Assembly: GCA_938042195.1 (NCBI GenBank)
Contig: CALIRQ010000001.1
Location: forward strand, 1-54,513
Reading direction: 5' to 3'
DNA: 54,513 nt
DNA from: an uncultured archaeon
GTDB taxonomy: Archaea; Thermoproteota; Bathyarchaeia; 40CM-2-53-6; CALIRQ01
In this document: positions 22,840 through 31,302 of the stretch, in pieces
Position numbering within the stretch: position 1 is the stretch's first letter
Layout of the letters: every line of letters starts with the position of its first letter
Translations under genes and position numbers: made by a program
Notes under the pieces: model-generated
Databases searched by the model: none
What the model was told of the DNA's origin: nothing
The model's input: the letters and a program-made list of their open reading frames with translations, nothing else

Positions 22840-23692
22840 GCTCCCGATGCCTTTCCTCCACCCTCGCCCTCTCGGCTATCCCATCCGTCCCGAAGGCCTC
22901 CACCGCGAACGATGCCGCGGCCGAGGCGAAGAGGCCCGCCTCCAACGCATCGCGGCTCTCGAAATACTTGATCGCGAAGGCCGCCGCGTAAACGTCCCCA
23001 GCCCCCGTTGGATCGACCTCCCTGGTCCTATATGCCGGCACCTCATAGCCATCGAAGCGATCCCCGTCGAAGATCAGCGAGCCCCTTTCCCCAAGCGTCA
23101 GCTCAACGATCCTCGGCCCGAATCCCGAGAGCTCTCGGCAAATCCCCCACGGATCCCTCATCCGGGAAACGAGCCTCGCCTCCTCCCTCCCGACCTTCAA
23201 TAAATCCGCATGTCCCAAGAACTTCCCCCTCTCGCCCCAAAACCTGCCGATCACCCTCGAACCCCTCAGCCCTCGAACGAAGCCTTGGGCATCGAGCGAC
23301 AGCAGCCCGCATCGCCCCTTGGCCCCCTCGACTTCCTCGGCGCCCACCTCGCCGAACATTGGGTTGATGTGGATCACATCCGCCTCCCAGGAGGGGTCGT
23401 AGGCTATGGGGCCCGTGTGGCTCAGGAGCCATTGCCGCCTCCCGCCCGAGGAATAATCGTTCAAGAAATGCGTTAGGGATTCGTCGGGCTGGACGTCCAC
23501 CTTTATGCCCTCCCCCCTCAACCCCTCGGCCCAAGCCTCGATCTCATCGTTGCCCCTGGTGACTATTTGGGCCTCCCATCCCAATCTGGCCGCCGCGAGG
23601 GCGGCATAGCTAGCGCCCCCGAAGGCGATCCTCCCGCCCGCCTTGGTTATCAACTCGTCCTTCGTTATGTTGCCGATGACCAGGAACCTCAT
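22775..23692 (-). CDS. PfkB-family carbohydrate/nucleoside kinase
   Basis: A 305-residue ribokinase-family protein. The N-terminus GNITKDELI and GGASYAALAAARLG fit the substrate-binding GG motif; the C-terminal DPTGAGDVYAAAF (about 227-239) is the anion hole with the catalytic Asp. The substrate cannot be told; the family covers ribose, fructose-phosphate and nucleosides. ATG 23692. The 3' end overlaps the convergent glycosylase gene by 65 bases, so the two transcripts can be antisense to one another. Confidence 0.85.
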   Translation of the reverse strand: MRFLVIGNITKDELITKAGGRIAFGGASYAALAAARLGWEAQIVTRGNDEIEAWAEGLRGEGIKVDVQPDESLTHFLNDYSSGGRRQWLLSHTGPIAYDPSWEADVIHINPMFGEVGAEEVEGAKGRCGLLSLDAQGFVRGLRGSRVIGRFWGERGKFLGHADLLKVGREEARLVSRMRDPWGICRELSGFGPRIVELTLGERGSLIFDGDRFDGYEVPAYRTREVDPTGAGDVYAAAFAIKYFESRDALEAGLFASAAASFAVEAFGTDGIAERARVEERHRELRRAYEGRALGKGPRSGIRGI

Positions 23693-23764
23693 GCCCCGGG
23701 CTGAAGTGGATGGGCATGGCCGATAAATTTAATCGACCCATCCCCCTCGCCATCAACGATCGGC

Positions 23765-24142
23765 ATGGACTTGGAACCGGGTCGAAGGCTCTCGATGAGG
23801 TTCAAGGCCGGCCCGGAGCATTCGGCATCGCATTTGGGCTCCGGGGCCGAGGTCCTTTCGACGCCCTCCCTGATATCCTTCATGGAGAGGGCCTGCAAGG
23901 CCTTGGCGGAGCCCCTCCCAAAGGGCCAAACGACCGTCGGCGTTAGGATCGACGTTCACCATTTGAGGGCCGCGCCGATCGGGGCCGAGATCGAGGTAAA
24001 AGCAACGCTGTTATCGATTGATGGGAGGAGGCTCGTCTTCTGGGCGGAGGCCTTCAGGGATGGCGAGAGGATAGGCCAGGGGATCCACGAGAGGCGCATA
24101 ATCGATGAGGATGAATTCCTCAAGGGCTTAAGGGGATCCTAG
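23765..24142 (+). CDS. Hotdog-fold thioesterase (FlK-like)
   Basis: A 125-residue single hotdog domain. The helix SLISFMERACKALAEPLP and the strand-turn TTVGVRIDVHHLRAAPIGAEIEV match acyl-CoA thioesterases of the fluoroacetyl-CoA thioesterase type, with the His-rich VHHL turn. The family hydrolyses small acyl-CoAs. ATG 23765 is preceded by a TATA-like ATAAATTT (23723-23730), leaving a short leader. It is divergent from the PfkB gene. Confidence 0.8.
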   Translation: MDLEPGRRLSMRFKAGPEHSASHLGSGAEVLSTPSLISFMERACKALAEPLPKGQTTVGVRIDVHHLRAAPIGAEIEVKATLLSIDGRRLVFWAEAFRDGERIGQGIHERRIIDEDEFLKGLRGS

Positions 24143-24530
24143 GGGCAAACCGATTAAGGCAAGGGATCGTCTATTGGGTTGGCGATGAGCACCTTCCCGA
24201 GCTCGCATTTGCATTGAACAGGATAGCGTTTGAAAACCGATTCCTACTTGGATCGGGGATAATTTAATCTAGGATGGAATTTCTTCGAGGAAGTTTTTAA
24301 GAAATATTTCGCGAAACATTCGCGAGGGTTTATTTGATGGTCGTAGCAAAGCGCAACGTATGCGACATTGTATGCGCTATGAGATCCGCGTTTGCTCCGA
24401 ATGCGATCTGATTCGTTGCGGAAAGTCCATGAAGGGGTTTTCCAAGAAGCGATTCAAACCCCTTCCTTTTTTGAGGGCTTGGAAAAGGAGGGCTATATGG
24501 CGGTATTGCTTCAATGGATGCCTCCAAATC
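24143..24530. other. AT-richer intergenic region with broken frames
   Basis: About 390 bases, clearly richer in A/T than its surroundings. The plus strand carries short protein-like pieces in different frames, such as YWVGDEHLPELAFALNRIAF near 24175-24240, WNFFEEVFKKYFAKHSRGF near 24275-24335 and GVFQEAIQTPSFFEGLEKEG near 24430-24490, each broken by stops. They look like the wreck of one or more transferred genes. No family is recognisable, and no intact gene or RNA is visible. Confidence 0.35.
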
Positions 24531-25430
24531 TCATCCGAATACGCCCGTGCTCAGGTACCTCTCCCCGCCATCCGGGAAGATCACCACTATCCTCTTGCCC
24601 TCGCCCAGCTCCTTGGCCTTCTGAAGCGCCACCCACATCGCCGCCCCGGAGCTCGGGCCGACGAATAGGCCCTCCTTATGCGCGAGCTCCCTAGCCATCT
24701 CGAAGGCGTCCTCATCCTCGATCATGACCTTCTCGTCCAGCTGGGAGGCATCGAGGATCGGGGGGACGTAACCGATTTGGCTGAAGTTCATCAAGCCCTG
24801 TATCCTCGAACCCGGATGGGCCTCGACGCCCACTATCCTTATCCTTGGATTGAACTCCCTCAGCCTTCTCCCGACGCCCATTATCGTCCCGCCGGTCCCG
24901 ATGCCCGCGACGAGCATATCGATCTTCCCGCCGGTTTGCTCCAAAATCTCCCTACCGGTCGTCTCATAATGGGCTATGGCGTTGGCGCGGTTCTCGAACT
25001 GATTGGGCATGAAGTACCCCTCCCGCTCGGCCAACTCCTTCGCCAATCCTATTGCGGCATCCCTCCATTCCCCCTCCTCGACTAGGATCAGCTCAGCCCC
25101 CATCGCCCTCATGATCTTCATCCTCTCCGAGCTCATCGACTCCGGCATGACGATCTTCACCCTATAGCCCTTAGCGATCCCGATCATCGCCAGCGCTATC
25201 CCCGTGTTCCCTGATGTCGGCTCGATTATCGTCATCCCCTTGCGGAGCTTTCCCTCCCTCTCGGCTAGCTCTATCATGTACTTGGCCACTCTGTCCTTTA
25301 TCGAGCCCCCGGGGTTATGCTTCTCCAGCTTCGCCAGCACGGTGGCATCCCCCCGCTTGGTCAGCCTCTTTATCCTCACCAAGGGGGTGTTCCCGATCAG
25401 GTCCAGAACGTCCTCTGCTACGAAGGCCAT
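24531..25430 (-). CDS. cysK: Cysteine synthase (O-acetyl/O-phosphoserine sulfhydrylase type)
   Basis: A 299-residue fold-type II PLP enzyme. The Schiff-base lysine is in GGSIKDRVA (about 41-49), TSGNTGIALA near 69 binds the substrate carboxylate, GIGTGGTIMG near 175 binds PLP phosphate and PSSGAAM is near 260. Full length compared with bacterial CysK. It makes cysteine from an activated serine and sulfide. ATG 25430 is preceded by GGGGGTG. It stands alone, with no serine acetyltransferase visible, so O-phosphoserine as substrate is possible. Confidence 0.92.
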   Translation of the reverse strand: MAFVAEDVLDLIGNTPLVRIKRLTKRGDATVLAKLEKHNPGGSIKDRVAKYMIELAEREGKLRKGMTIIEPTSGNTGIALAMIGIAKGYRVKIVMPESMSSERMKIMRAMGAELILVEEGEWRDAAIGLAKELAEREGYFMPNQFENRANAIAHYETTGREILEQTGGKIDMLVAGIGTGGTIMGVGRRLREFNPRIRIVGVEAHPGSRIQGLMNFSQIGYVPPILDASQLDEKVMIEDEDAFEMARELAHKEGLFVGPSSGAAMWVALQKAKELGEGKRIVVIFPDGGERYLSTGVFG

Positions 25431-25987
25431 TGGAGAACACCCCCTTGGCCCCCGCCCGGGCCGATGGCCCTCGGAGGCCCTTCGGAGTCTGGGGTTGAAG
25501 GGATCCGATCCGCCGCTACGCCTTGGGGCTCAACAGGTGCAAGGCCCCTCCTCGAGGGGCATCGCGCGCGCAACGTATAGTGGCCATTGCTCCGGGCCGA
25601 TGGCATCAAGCCCGGAAAGGCGATCCCCAGCCCTTCGCGCCATCGGGCGGAACCTCCTTCGGATCCTCCTATCGGGATATGTGGAGCCCGCAATCGGGAT
25701 GGAAAATATTAAGCCTTTCGCCGCGATATCGCGCCCGGCAGATCGGATCGATGAAATCGAAATCCATGGGCAGCTGGATGACGAACTGAGGAGGCCCATT
25801 CGCCGCTCCATTCCGGGAGACCCTTTGAAAGCATTCGCATGGGATTGACTAGGAGAATTTGGGGAACATCAAATGGGCCTTTCCAAGGGGATGTGGATTC
25901 GGGGATCCGGAGAATCCGCCCGGCCCCTCCCGAAGGCGATCCCCGGGATCGCTTATCGCGAAAAGGCATTTAAGAAATGGATCGCCG
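25431..25987. other. Divergent intergenic region, cysK / nitroreductase
   Basis: Over 550 bases with no convincing gene. The right end carries one arm of a 24-bp inverted repeat (25942-25965) and a TATA-like ATTTAAG (25969-25975) about 15-20 bases before the nitroreductase ATG. The rest shows only short frames on both strands with no starts or families. No tRNA or riboswitch is recognised. Confidence 0.45.
25942..25965 (+). repeat. Left arm of a 24-bp inverted repeat around the nitroreductase gene
   Basis: The sequence CCCGGGATCGCTTATCGCG followed by AAAAG is the exact reverse complement of 26742-26765. Each arm also contains a small internal hairpin (TCGC/GCGA). The two arms bracket a single gene over about 824 bases. 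Confidence 0.75.
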
Positions 25988-26509
25988 ATGAGGACCAACT
26001 GGGTGCATTTGGATTTGGATGCCTTGGAGGCCATAAGGAAGAGGAGGAGCGTCAGGAGGTATAAGCCAACCCCCGTATCCGCTGAGATAATCGAGAAGCT
26101 CATCGATGCCGGGAGATGGGCGCCATCCGCCATGAACGTGCAACCTTGGGAGTTCATCGCCGTAACGGATCCCGAGACCCGCAAGAGGATAGCGGATATA
26201 ACGGATTATGGGAAGTTCATAGCCGAGGCGCCGCTTTGCATAGCGGTCCTTTGCAGGGATACGAAGTATTACTTGGAGGACGGTTGCGCGGCCGTCGAGA
26301 ACATCCTCATAGCCGCCACGGCGCTCGGCCTCGGAACATGCTGGGTGGCCGGGGATAAGAAGAGATACGCCGATGAGATCCGGAAGCTCCTCGGCGCGCC
26401 AAGCGGATATAAGCTGGTGGCGCTGATAGCCGCCGGATACCCGGACGAGGGGGAGAGGCGCAGGGAGAGGCGCGACCTAAAGGAGATCCTCCATTACGAG
26501 CGATTCTAG
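25988..26509 (+). CDS. Nitroreductase-family flavoprotein
   Basis: A 173-residue FMN oxidoreductase. The N-terminal AIRKRRSVRRYKPTPV carries the FMN-phosphate-binding arginines, AGRWAPSAMNVQPWEF is the second FMN segment and GLGTCWVAGD near 115 the third. The C-terminal ERRDLKEILHYERF is typical. Substrates are unknown; the family reduces nitro compounds, quinones or flavins. ATG 25988 lies about 16 bases after a TATA-like box, so it may be leaderless. It sits alone between two arms of a perfect inverted repeat. Confidence 0.87.
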   Translation: MRTNWVHLDLDALEAIRKRRSVRRYKPTPVSAEIIEKLIDAGRWAPSAMNVQPWEFIAVTDPETRKRIADITDYGKFIAEAPLCIAVLCRDTKYYLEDGCAAVENILIAATALGLGTCWVAGDKKRYADEIRKLLGAPSGYKLVALIAAGYPDEGERRRERRDLKEILHYERF

Positions 26510-26741
26510 ATGGGATCCGCCTCCATCGGCGGGTTCGGCCCTCTCGCGGTCGCTCGGGGCGCCTTGGGACATGGATCCCCCATTCCCAAAGATGTTCTCG
26601 GCTCGCGCATCCTTCATAGAATCCCGGCTTCTGAAGCCATCGGAGCGCAGGTCGCCATCTCCTTCGCGCCCCTCAGCCATATGCCAACGCCCCTCCCATG
26701 GGCGGCCCCTGAGCTCCCGGACGGGTTAAGTCCCAAAAGGG

Positions 26742-26765
26742 CTTTTCGCGATAAGCGATCCCGGG
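26742..26765 (-). repeat. Right arm of the 24-bp inverted repeat
   Basis: Exact inverted copy of 25942-25965, reading CTTTTCGCGATAAGCG then ATCCCGGG on the plus strand. It lies between the nitroreductase stop and the end of the ridA gene. It could be a transcription-end hairpin element, a binding site or the end of a small mobile unit. Confidence 0.75.
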
Positions 26766-26790
26766 CATTTGGGAATGGGTTGGATGGGGC

Positions 26791-27177
26791 TCAATGGCTC
26801 GCGCAGGCCACGGCCTCGATCTCGACTAAGAACTCCGGGGATGCGAGCTTGGCCTCTATGGTGGACCTGGCCGGGGGATCGGTTGGGAAGTAGGCCTTGA
26901 AGGCCTCGTTCATGGCGCCTATATCCCTTATGTCCTTCAGGAACACCGTGACTTTGACGACATCCCCCAAGGAGGAGCCCGAGGCCTCGAGCAAGGCCCT
27001 CAGGTTCTCGAGAACGGCCGCCGTCTGATCCTTTACCCCGCCCTGAACAAGCCCGCCCGTCTTGGGATCGATGGCCAACAGGCCGGATACGTAGATGAAA
27101 TCGCCCGCCCTGATCGCCTGTGAATAATGACCCCTTGGGGCATGCGCCCTATCGGTCCTTATGGCCGCTTTGCCCAT
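26791..27177 (-). CDS. ridA: RidA-family enamine/imine deaminase
   Basis: A 128-residue YjgF/YER057c/UK114 protein. YSQAIRAGDFIYVSGLLAIDP, the middle ENLRALLEASGSSLGDVVKVTVFL and the C-terminal PARSTIEAKL with the conserved Arg that binds the carboxylate are all present. It removes reactive 2-aminoacrylate and related imines made by PLP enzymes such as threonine dehydratase. ATG 27177 is chosen because the TATA-like core of an upstream palindrome lies about 30 bases before it. The frame opens 45 bases further upstream, but through the palindrome. Confidence 0.9.
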   Translation of the reverse strand: MGKAAIRTDRAHAPRGHYSQAIRAGDFIYVSGLLAIDPKTGGLVQGGVKDQTAAVLENLRALLEASGSSLGDVVKVTVFLKDIRDIGAMNEAFKAYFPTDPPARSTIEAKLASPEFLVEIEAVACASH

Positions 27178-27196
27178 GGATTTGCCATTGTGAATA

Positions 27197-27220
27197 GCGC
27201 TATGATTATAATCATAGCGC
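27197..27220. promoter_or_regulatory. Perfect 24-bp palindrome over the ridA promoter
   Basis: Two exact 12-base arms, GCGCTATGATTA and TAATCATAGCGC, meet at an ATTATAAT core centred about 31 bases before the ridA ATG, which is where the TATA box is expected. A dimeric repressor bound here would block TBP. The regulator is not identifiable from the window. Confidence 0.7.
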
Positions 27221-27403
27221 AATTGGGATCAAAATGATCGCGCCTCCAGCGATCAATTCGAAGGTTGGGTAAGGGGCTGACTATGCGGGCCCCCAAATCA
27301 TTCCAAAATCATTCGAGGGCATGTTAAAAACCATAAGGCGCCATCGAAGATAGGCATCGGGCTTCATCCAAGTCCGCCCTGGGGGTTCGCAAGCACCTCA
27401 ATA

Positions 27404-28471
27404 TTAGATCATTTTGACTGAAGACGCCTTGAAGGCGAGGAAAACCTTCGAATTCAGGCCAATTTTCATATCATTGAACGATCGCTTGGTTATCTGTGCG
27501 GTGAAATCCCTATTGGACCTGACCTTCAATTTAACGATGGATCCGAGGTCGGAGATCTGAACCACCAAACCCTCGAGCGTATTCCGGGCGCTTGAAACGA
27601 TGGGCCGGGTCGATAGTATGATATCCTCGGGGGGTATATGGACGATTACGCTTCCGCTCCTTTCGAAAGCGGCCTCGATATGCAACCCATTGCCTACATC
27701 GATTATGGATGTGCCCTCCGGGGTGGCCTTCGAAAAACCGGAAAAAACGTTTTCTAGTCTGGCGAATTCCGATAGAAATCTGTGGGGCCGTTCGAAAATA
27801 TCTTGAAAAGCGCCAATCCTTTCTATTTTCCCCTCGTTGAGCAAGGCGATCCGATGGGCTAGGTTCTCCGCTTGAAATACGTTATGGGTTGACATGATTA
27901 TCGTAGTCTTTCCCTCCCTGTTCACGCGGGACAAAACCTCTTCGATTATAGAGGCGTTTCTCGGATCGAGGTTCGCGGTGGGCTCGTCGAGAAGCAAAAG
28001 CTCGGGCTCGATGGCCAATGCTTGAGCGAGAGCCACCCTTTGGGCCTCCCCTCCAGACAGCGCTAAAGCGTTCCTCCCCTCAAAGCCCTGTAGCCGCACC
28101 AGCTCCAGCGCGGCCTTGACTCCCTCTCTAATCTCCCTTTCGCTCATCCCCCTAACTTTTAACCCATAGGCCACATTATCGAAGGTGCTCATGTTGAATA
28201 GAACGGTCCTTTGAAAAACCATTCCTATCCCCCTTCTCAAATCCTTCCTATCCTTAATGGAATAGTCCACCTCCGCGCCTCGGAACAATACCGTTCCGCT
28301 CGAGGGCTCATCGAGCAAATCCAATATGCGAAGGAGCGTAGTTTTGCCCGCTCCGTTTGGACCGATTAAAGCGAAAATCTCCCCCCGCTCGACGCCAAAG
28401 CTGACATCGATTAAAGCCCTCTTCCCCGGGTAATCCTTACAGAGGTTCCGCACCTCGACGTGAAAATGCAA
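27404..28471 (-). CDS. tupC: Tungstate/molybdate ABC transporter ATPase
   Basis: A 355-residue ABC ATPase. The Walker A is GPNGAGKTT near 36-44, the signature LSGGEAQRVALAQA is near 137 and Walker B LLLLDEP near 158 is followed by a His switch (STHN). The C-terminal 90 residues are a TOBE/Mop-like oxyanion-binding domain, usual for molybdate and tungstate importers. The TTG at 28471 is chosen (AGGGGATAGG upstream, two bases after the permease stop); a GTG at 28453 is the alternative. It is the last gene of the leftward tupABC operon. Confidence 0.87.
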   Translation of the reverse strand: MHFHVEVRNLCKDYPGKRALIDVSFGVERGEIFALIGPNGAGKTTLLRILDLLDEPSSGTVLFRGAEVDYSIKDRKDLRRGIGMVFQRTVLFNMSTFDNVAYGLKVRGMSEREIREGVKAALELVRLQGFEGRNALALSGGEAQRVALAQALAIEPELLLLDEPTANLDPRNASIIEEVLSRVNREGKTTIIMSTHNVFQAENLAHRIALLNEGKIERIGAFQDIFERPHRFLSEFARLENVFSGFSKATPEGTSIIDVGNGLHIEAAFERSGSVIVHIPPEDIILSTRPIVSSARNTLEGLVVQISDLGSIVKLKVRSNRDFTAQITKRSFNDMKIGLNSKVFLAFKASSVKMI

Positions 28472-28473
28472 TC

Positions 28474-29157
28474 CTATCCCCTGACCCCCCTCAACTGCAT
28501 AATCGTCAGGAGGAGGTTTATTGCGAACGCCATTGTTAGGAGGATTATCCCCAAAGAGATCGCTAAAGCGAAATTCCCGAGCTCGACCTCTGTAACTATT
28601 GCGGTCGTAAGCGTCCTGGTGAACCATCTTATGTTCCCGCCGGCCATCATGATGCCGCCCACCTCCGAGATCGCCGCTCCAAAGGCCACGATTATGGCGG
28701 TTAACAAACCCATGCGCGCCTCCCTCAAAACCATCCAAGTCGCTTGCCAATTCGATGCTCCCAACGAAAGCGCCTTCTCCCTTATGGATTCCTCGACGCC
28801 CCCGACGGCCGACATGGTCACGCCGATTATTATGGGGGTTACCATTATGAGTTGGGTTAGTATCATGGCAGTTGGTGTATACAATAATCTAAGCGGACCG
28901 AGGGGCCCCGATGAGCTTAATAAGAGGTAAACCACCAAACCCACCACCACGGGCGGCAAGCCCATAAGCGTATTGACGAAGCTCCTCAGGGCGACGTCCA
29001 TTAAACGCATCAGAGTCCGTTTCCCCCTAAATCGCTTAAACCCCAGGATCGTCCCAATCGGCACCCCTGCCAATGCGCCTATCAACACCGCCAATCCGGA
29101 AACCCTTAAGGAAAGCAGGGTTATGCTCAAGACCTCTTCTATGAAGGGGCTTTCCAT
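28474..29157 (-). CDS. tupB: Tungstate ABC transporter permease
   Basis: A 227-residue inner-membrane permease with about six hydrophobic segments. The conserved EAA-type cytoplasmic loop reads EKALSLGASNWQATWMVLREAR, and NTLMGLPPVVVGLVVYLLLS matches TupB-type permeases. ATG 29157; the ATPase gene starts two bases after its stop and the binding-protein gene lies 21 bases upstream. It forms the membrane channel of the importer. Confidence 0.9.
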   Translation of the reverse strand: MESPFIEEVLSITLLSLRVSGLAVLIGALAGVPIGTILGFKRFRGKRTLMRLMDVALRSFVNTLMGLPPVVVGLVVYLLLSSSGPLGPLRLLYTPTAMILTQLIMVTPIIIGVTMSAVGGVEESIREKALSLGASNWQATWMVLREARMGLLTAIIVAFGAAISEVGGIMMAGGNIRWFTRTLTTAIVTEVELGNFALAISLGIILLTMAFAINLLLTIMQLRGVRG

Positions 29158-29178
29158 ATGAGGGCTTCACCCGTGGGT

Positions 29179-30105
29179 TCATTGGGGCCGCGCATCATAC
29201 CATGAGAGCTCATCCCTCTGATTTGGAAAACCTAGGGCCTCGGCCAACTCCAAATTTCGCGCGATCGGCATAAATGGCCTCTCCCCGCCCTTGGTGAAGT
29301 TCGCGATAAGCCCCTGTCCCTCCTCCGAAATCATGAACTTGGCCAAGGCGATAGCCCCATTATAGTTCCTATGGGGATGCCTCTCCGGGTTGACGAGTAT
29401 GATCGCATATGGATTGAGCAATATCTTATCCCCTTGGACCAAGACCGCCATATTCGCCAATTGGCTCTTGAACGAAAGCCAGGTCCCCCTATCCGTCAAG
29501 GCATACGCGCCCTTTTCATTTGCCATCCGCAGCACCGCGCCCATGCCAGCGCCAGCCGCCAAATACCATGAGGCCCAGCTCTTGTTTGAAGGGTCCATCC
29601 CCAACCTTTTCCATATGCTTAGTTCCAGCATATGCGTTCCGGATTTATCCGCGCGGGAAATGAAGATCGCATCCCCCCTCCCGCCACCCCTGGCGATCTT
29701 CGCGAAAGCCTCAGTCGCATTGGATGAGCCGCGTATCCCGGCTGGATCGCTCATGGGGCCGATTATCACAAAATCGTTATACATTATCCCAATCCTGCGA
29801 ATGCCATGCCCGCCATTAACAAATCCCAGCTCGAGATCCCTGCAATGCACCAAGACGAGATCGCAATCCCCCCTCTGAGCGATCTCCATAGCTTGGCCCG
29901 TCCCCGCCGATATTATTCGCACCCTCGTATCGTGTTTCGTTTCAAACTTTGGCATCAGATAATCCAACAAACCAGAATCGTAGGTGCTAGTGGTCGTCGC
30001 CAGCATAACGACCGGTTTTAGTAAAAATTGTTGCTCGTATATGAGCATGCCCGTTGCGAAGATCGCTATTATGAGAACCGCAATCAAAATCTTCGGCTTG
30101 CTCAA
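29179..30105 (-). CDS. tupA: Tungstate-binding protein of the ABC importer
   Basis: A 308-residue periplasmic-binding-type protein. It has one N-terminal hydrophobic segment (ILIAVLIIAIFATGMLIY, about 6-23) and no lipobox Cys, so it is probably anchored by an uncleaved helix. The oxyanion site ATTTSTYDSGLLDYLMPKF and the later RADKSGTH resemble TupA more closely than ModA or WtpA, so tungstate is the likely ligand. The start is a TTG at 30105 with GCGGGGG just before. A ModE-like operator lies at 30126-30149. Confidence 0.87.
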   Translation of the reverse strand: MSKPKILIAVLIIAIFATGMLIYEQQFLLKPVVMLATTTSTYDSGLLDYLMPKFETKHDTRVRIISAGTGQAMEIAQRGDCDLVLVHCRDLELGFVNGGHGIRRIGIMYNDFVIIGPMSDPAGIRGSSNATEAFAKIARGGGRGDAIFISRADKSGTHMLELSIWKRLGMDPSNKSWASWYLAAGAGMGAVLRMANEKGAYALTDRGTWLSFKSQLANMAVLVQGDKILLNPYAIILVNPERHPHRNYNGAIALAKFMISEEGQGLIANFTKGGERPFMPIARNLELAEALGFPNQRDELSWYDARPQ

Positions 30106-30125
30106 TCCCCCGCACGCATCCGATT

Positions 30126-30149
30126 CGTTATGTTCTTACGAACATATCG
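30126..30149. promoter_or_regulatory. ModE-box-like palindrome at the tup promoter
   Basis: A near-perfect 24-bp palindrome, arms CGTTATGTTC and GAACATATCG, with 20 of 24 positions symmetric. It sits directly downstream of a minus-strand TATA box (TTTATAAGG, about 30155-30163), near the expected transcription start. Bacterial ModE operators have similar CGTTAT...ATAACG-type ends. The divergent gene encodes a ModE-like protein, so oxyanion-dependent repression of tupABC is the obvious reading. Confidence 0.7.
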
Positions 30150-30354
30150 AGCCTTATAAACTTTCATGAACTCCGGATGATTGAAGTTTTATCAAAATAA
30201 AATTGTAATTCCATGGTTGGGTTTGGGCGCAATCCAAGTGGAAATGGGGAAGCCATCGCCTTTAATGAAGAAGGCAACCTTTGGGCTAATATGAATCCCA
30301 ACAAGCGGCCCCTCCGAAAATTATATAAATATACTCGTCTGGAACCATATCGCA

Positions 30355-30915
30355 TTGATTCGAAGGCGAAGAATTCTTTCGCCATCCTTCAAGCTCTGGC
30401 TGGGGAGAAATCAACTGCCGATCCTCGGCAAGGGCGGGGCCTCTCTGCTCAAAGCAATAAATAGATATGGATCCATCGCGGAAGCCTCTGGGAAGCTTGG
30501 GATATCCTACAAACATGCATGGAATCGGCTCGTGGAGATTGAGAGGGCCATCGGGGAGCCAGTCCTCAGGACCAAGAGGGGCGGGAGGGGGGGAGGGGGC
30601 GCGGAGTTGACGGAGGCGGCCCTCCGGCTCCTGAGGTCATATGAGAGGACCGAGCGATACCTCAGCAGGGCTCTGAGGGATGGCGAATCTTGGGAGGCGA
30701 TCGGTTTGAGGATAAGCGCGAGGAATCGCCTTAGGGGGATTGTCGAAGGGGTGGAGAAGGATTCGATCGCGTCCAAGATCAGGATAAGGATAATGGCGCC
30801 AGCGGTGATAACGGCCGTTATCACGAGGGAGGCCGCGGAAGAACTGGACATCAAGCCCGGGGATGACGTTGAGGCTGTGATAAAGGCGACGGAGGTTATG
30901 ATCGCCAAGGATTGA
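30355..30915 (+). CDS. modE: ModE-like molybdate/tungstate-responsive regulator
   Basis: A 186-residue protein with an N-terminal LysR-like winged helix (GKGGASLLKAINRYGSIAEA, KLGISYKHAW recognition helix, about 25-85). The C-terminal Mop/TOBE domain (about 115-186) starts with SARNRLRGIVEGVE and ends in KPGDDVEAVIKATEVMI. It should bind molybdate or tungstate as a dimer and control the divergent tupABC genes. The TTG at 30355 lies about 25-30 bases after a strong TATA box (TTATATAAATA, 30320-30330), so the mRNA is probably leaderless. Confidence 0.87.
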   Translation: MIRRRRILSPSFKLWLGRNQLPILGKGGASLLKAINRYGSIAEASGKLGISYKHAWNRLVEIERAIGEPVLRTKRGGRGGGGAELTEAALRLLRSYERTERYLSRALRDGESWEAIGLRISARNRLRGIVEGVEKDSIASKIRIRIMAPAVITAVITREAAEELDIKPGDDVEAVIKATEVMIAKD

Positions 30916-31000
30916 GGGACCGATCGGCCCTCGCCCTCAAACTCCCCTCGGTCCCCTCAAAAAAGGGAGGGTTTTTGGGAAGGGGGGAAGGCCGCCCTCC

Positions 31001-31171
31001 TCACGCCGTTTCTATCGTCAGCTTTATCTTCGCGCCCTTCTTGGCATCCTCAGAAACCGTTATGTCCCTCTTCTCCCTCTCCGTGAATGATAGTATGTCG
31101 TTGAGGCAGACCTTGTCCCCCTTCTTGATATCCTTATTCAACTCAAGGGTGATCTCCCCGATCTTCGCCAA
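31001..31171 (-). CDS. Small unknown beta-rich protein
   Basis: A 56-residue charged protein starting at TTG 31171 with GGGGTGA just ahead; GTG 31180 is an alternative. A clear minus-strand TATA box (TTTTTATATGAG, about 31217-31226) supports transcription. The sequence alternates short strands and turns (GEITLELNKDIKKGDKVCLN, DITVSEDAKKGAKIKLTIE) and looks like a tiny beta barrel. I recognise no family. It lies between the modE-like gene, with which it converges, and the threonine synthase gene. Confidence 0.65.
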   Translation of the reverse strand: MAKIGEITLELNKDIKKGDKVCLNDILSFTEREKRDITVSEDAKKGAKIKLTIETA

Positions 31172-31302
31172 GGAGCTCACCCCTTTAACCCGTGAGCTTT
31201 TTGAGCAAAAGCCTCTCATATAAAAATTTTTCTCAAAATGAATGATTTTTGGATTTGGTCAGCCGTAGTGAAGGCACCTCGTGGCGCGATTGCCCCCTTA
31301 GC

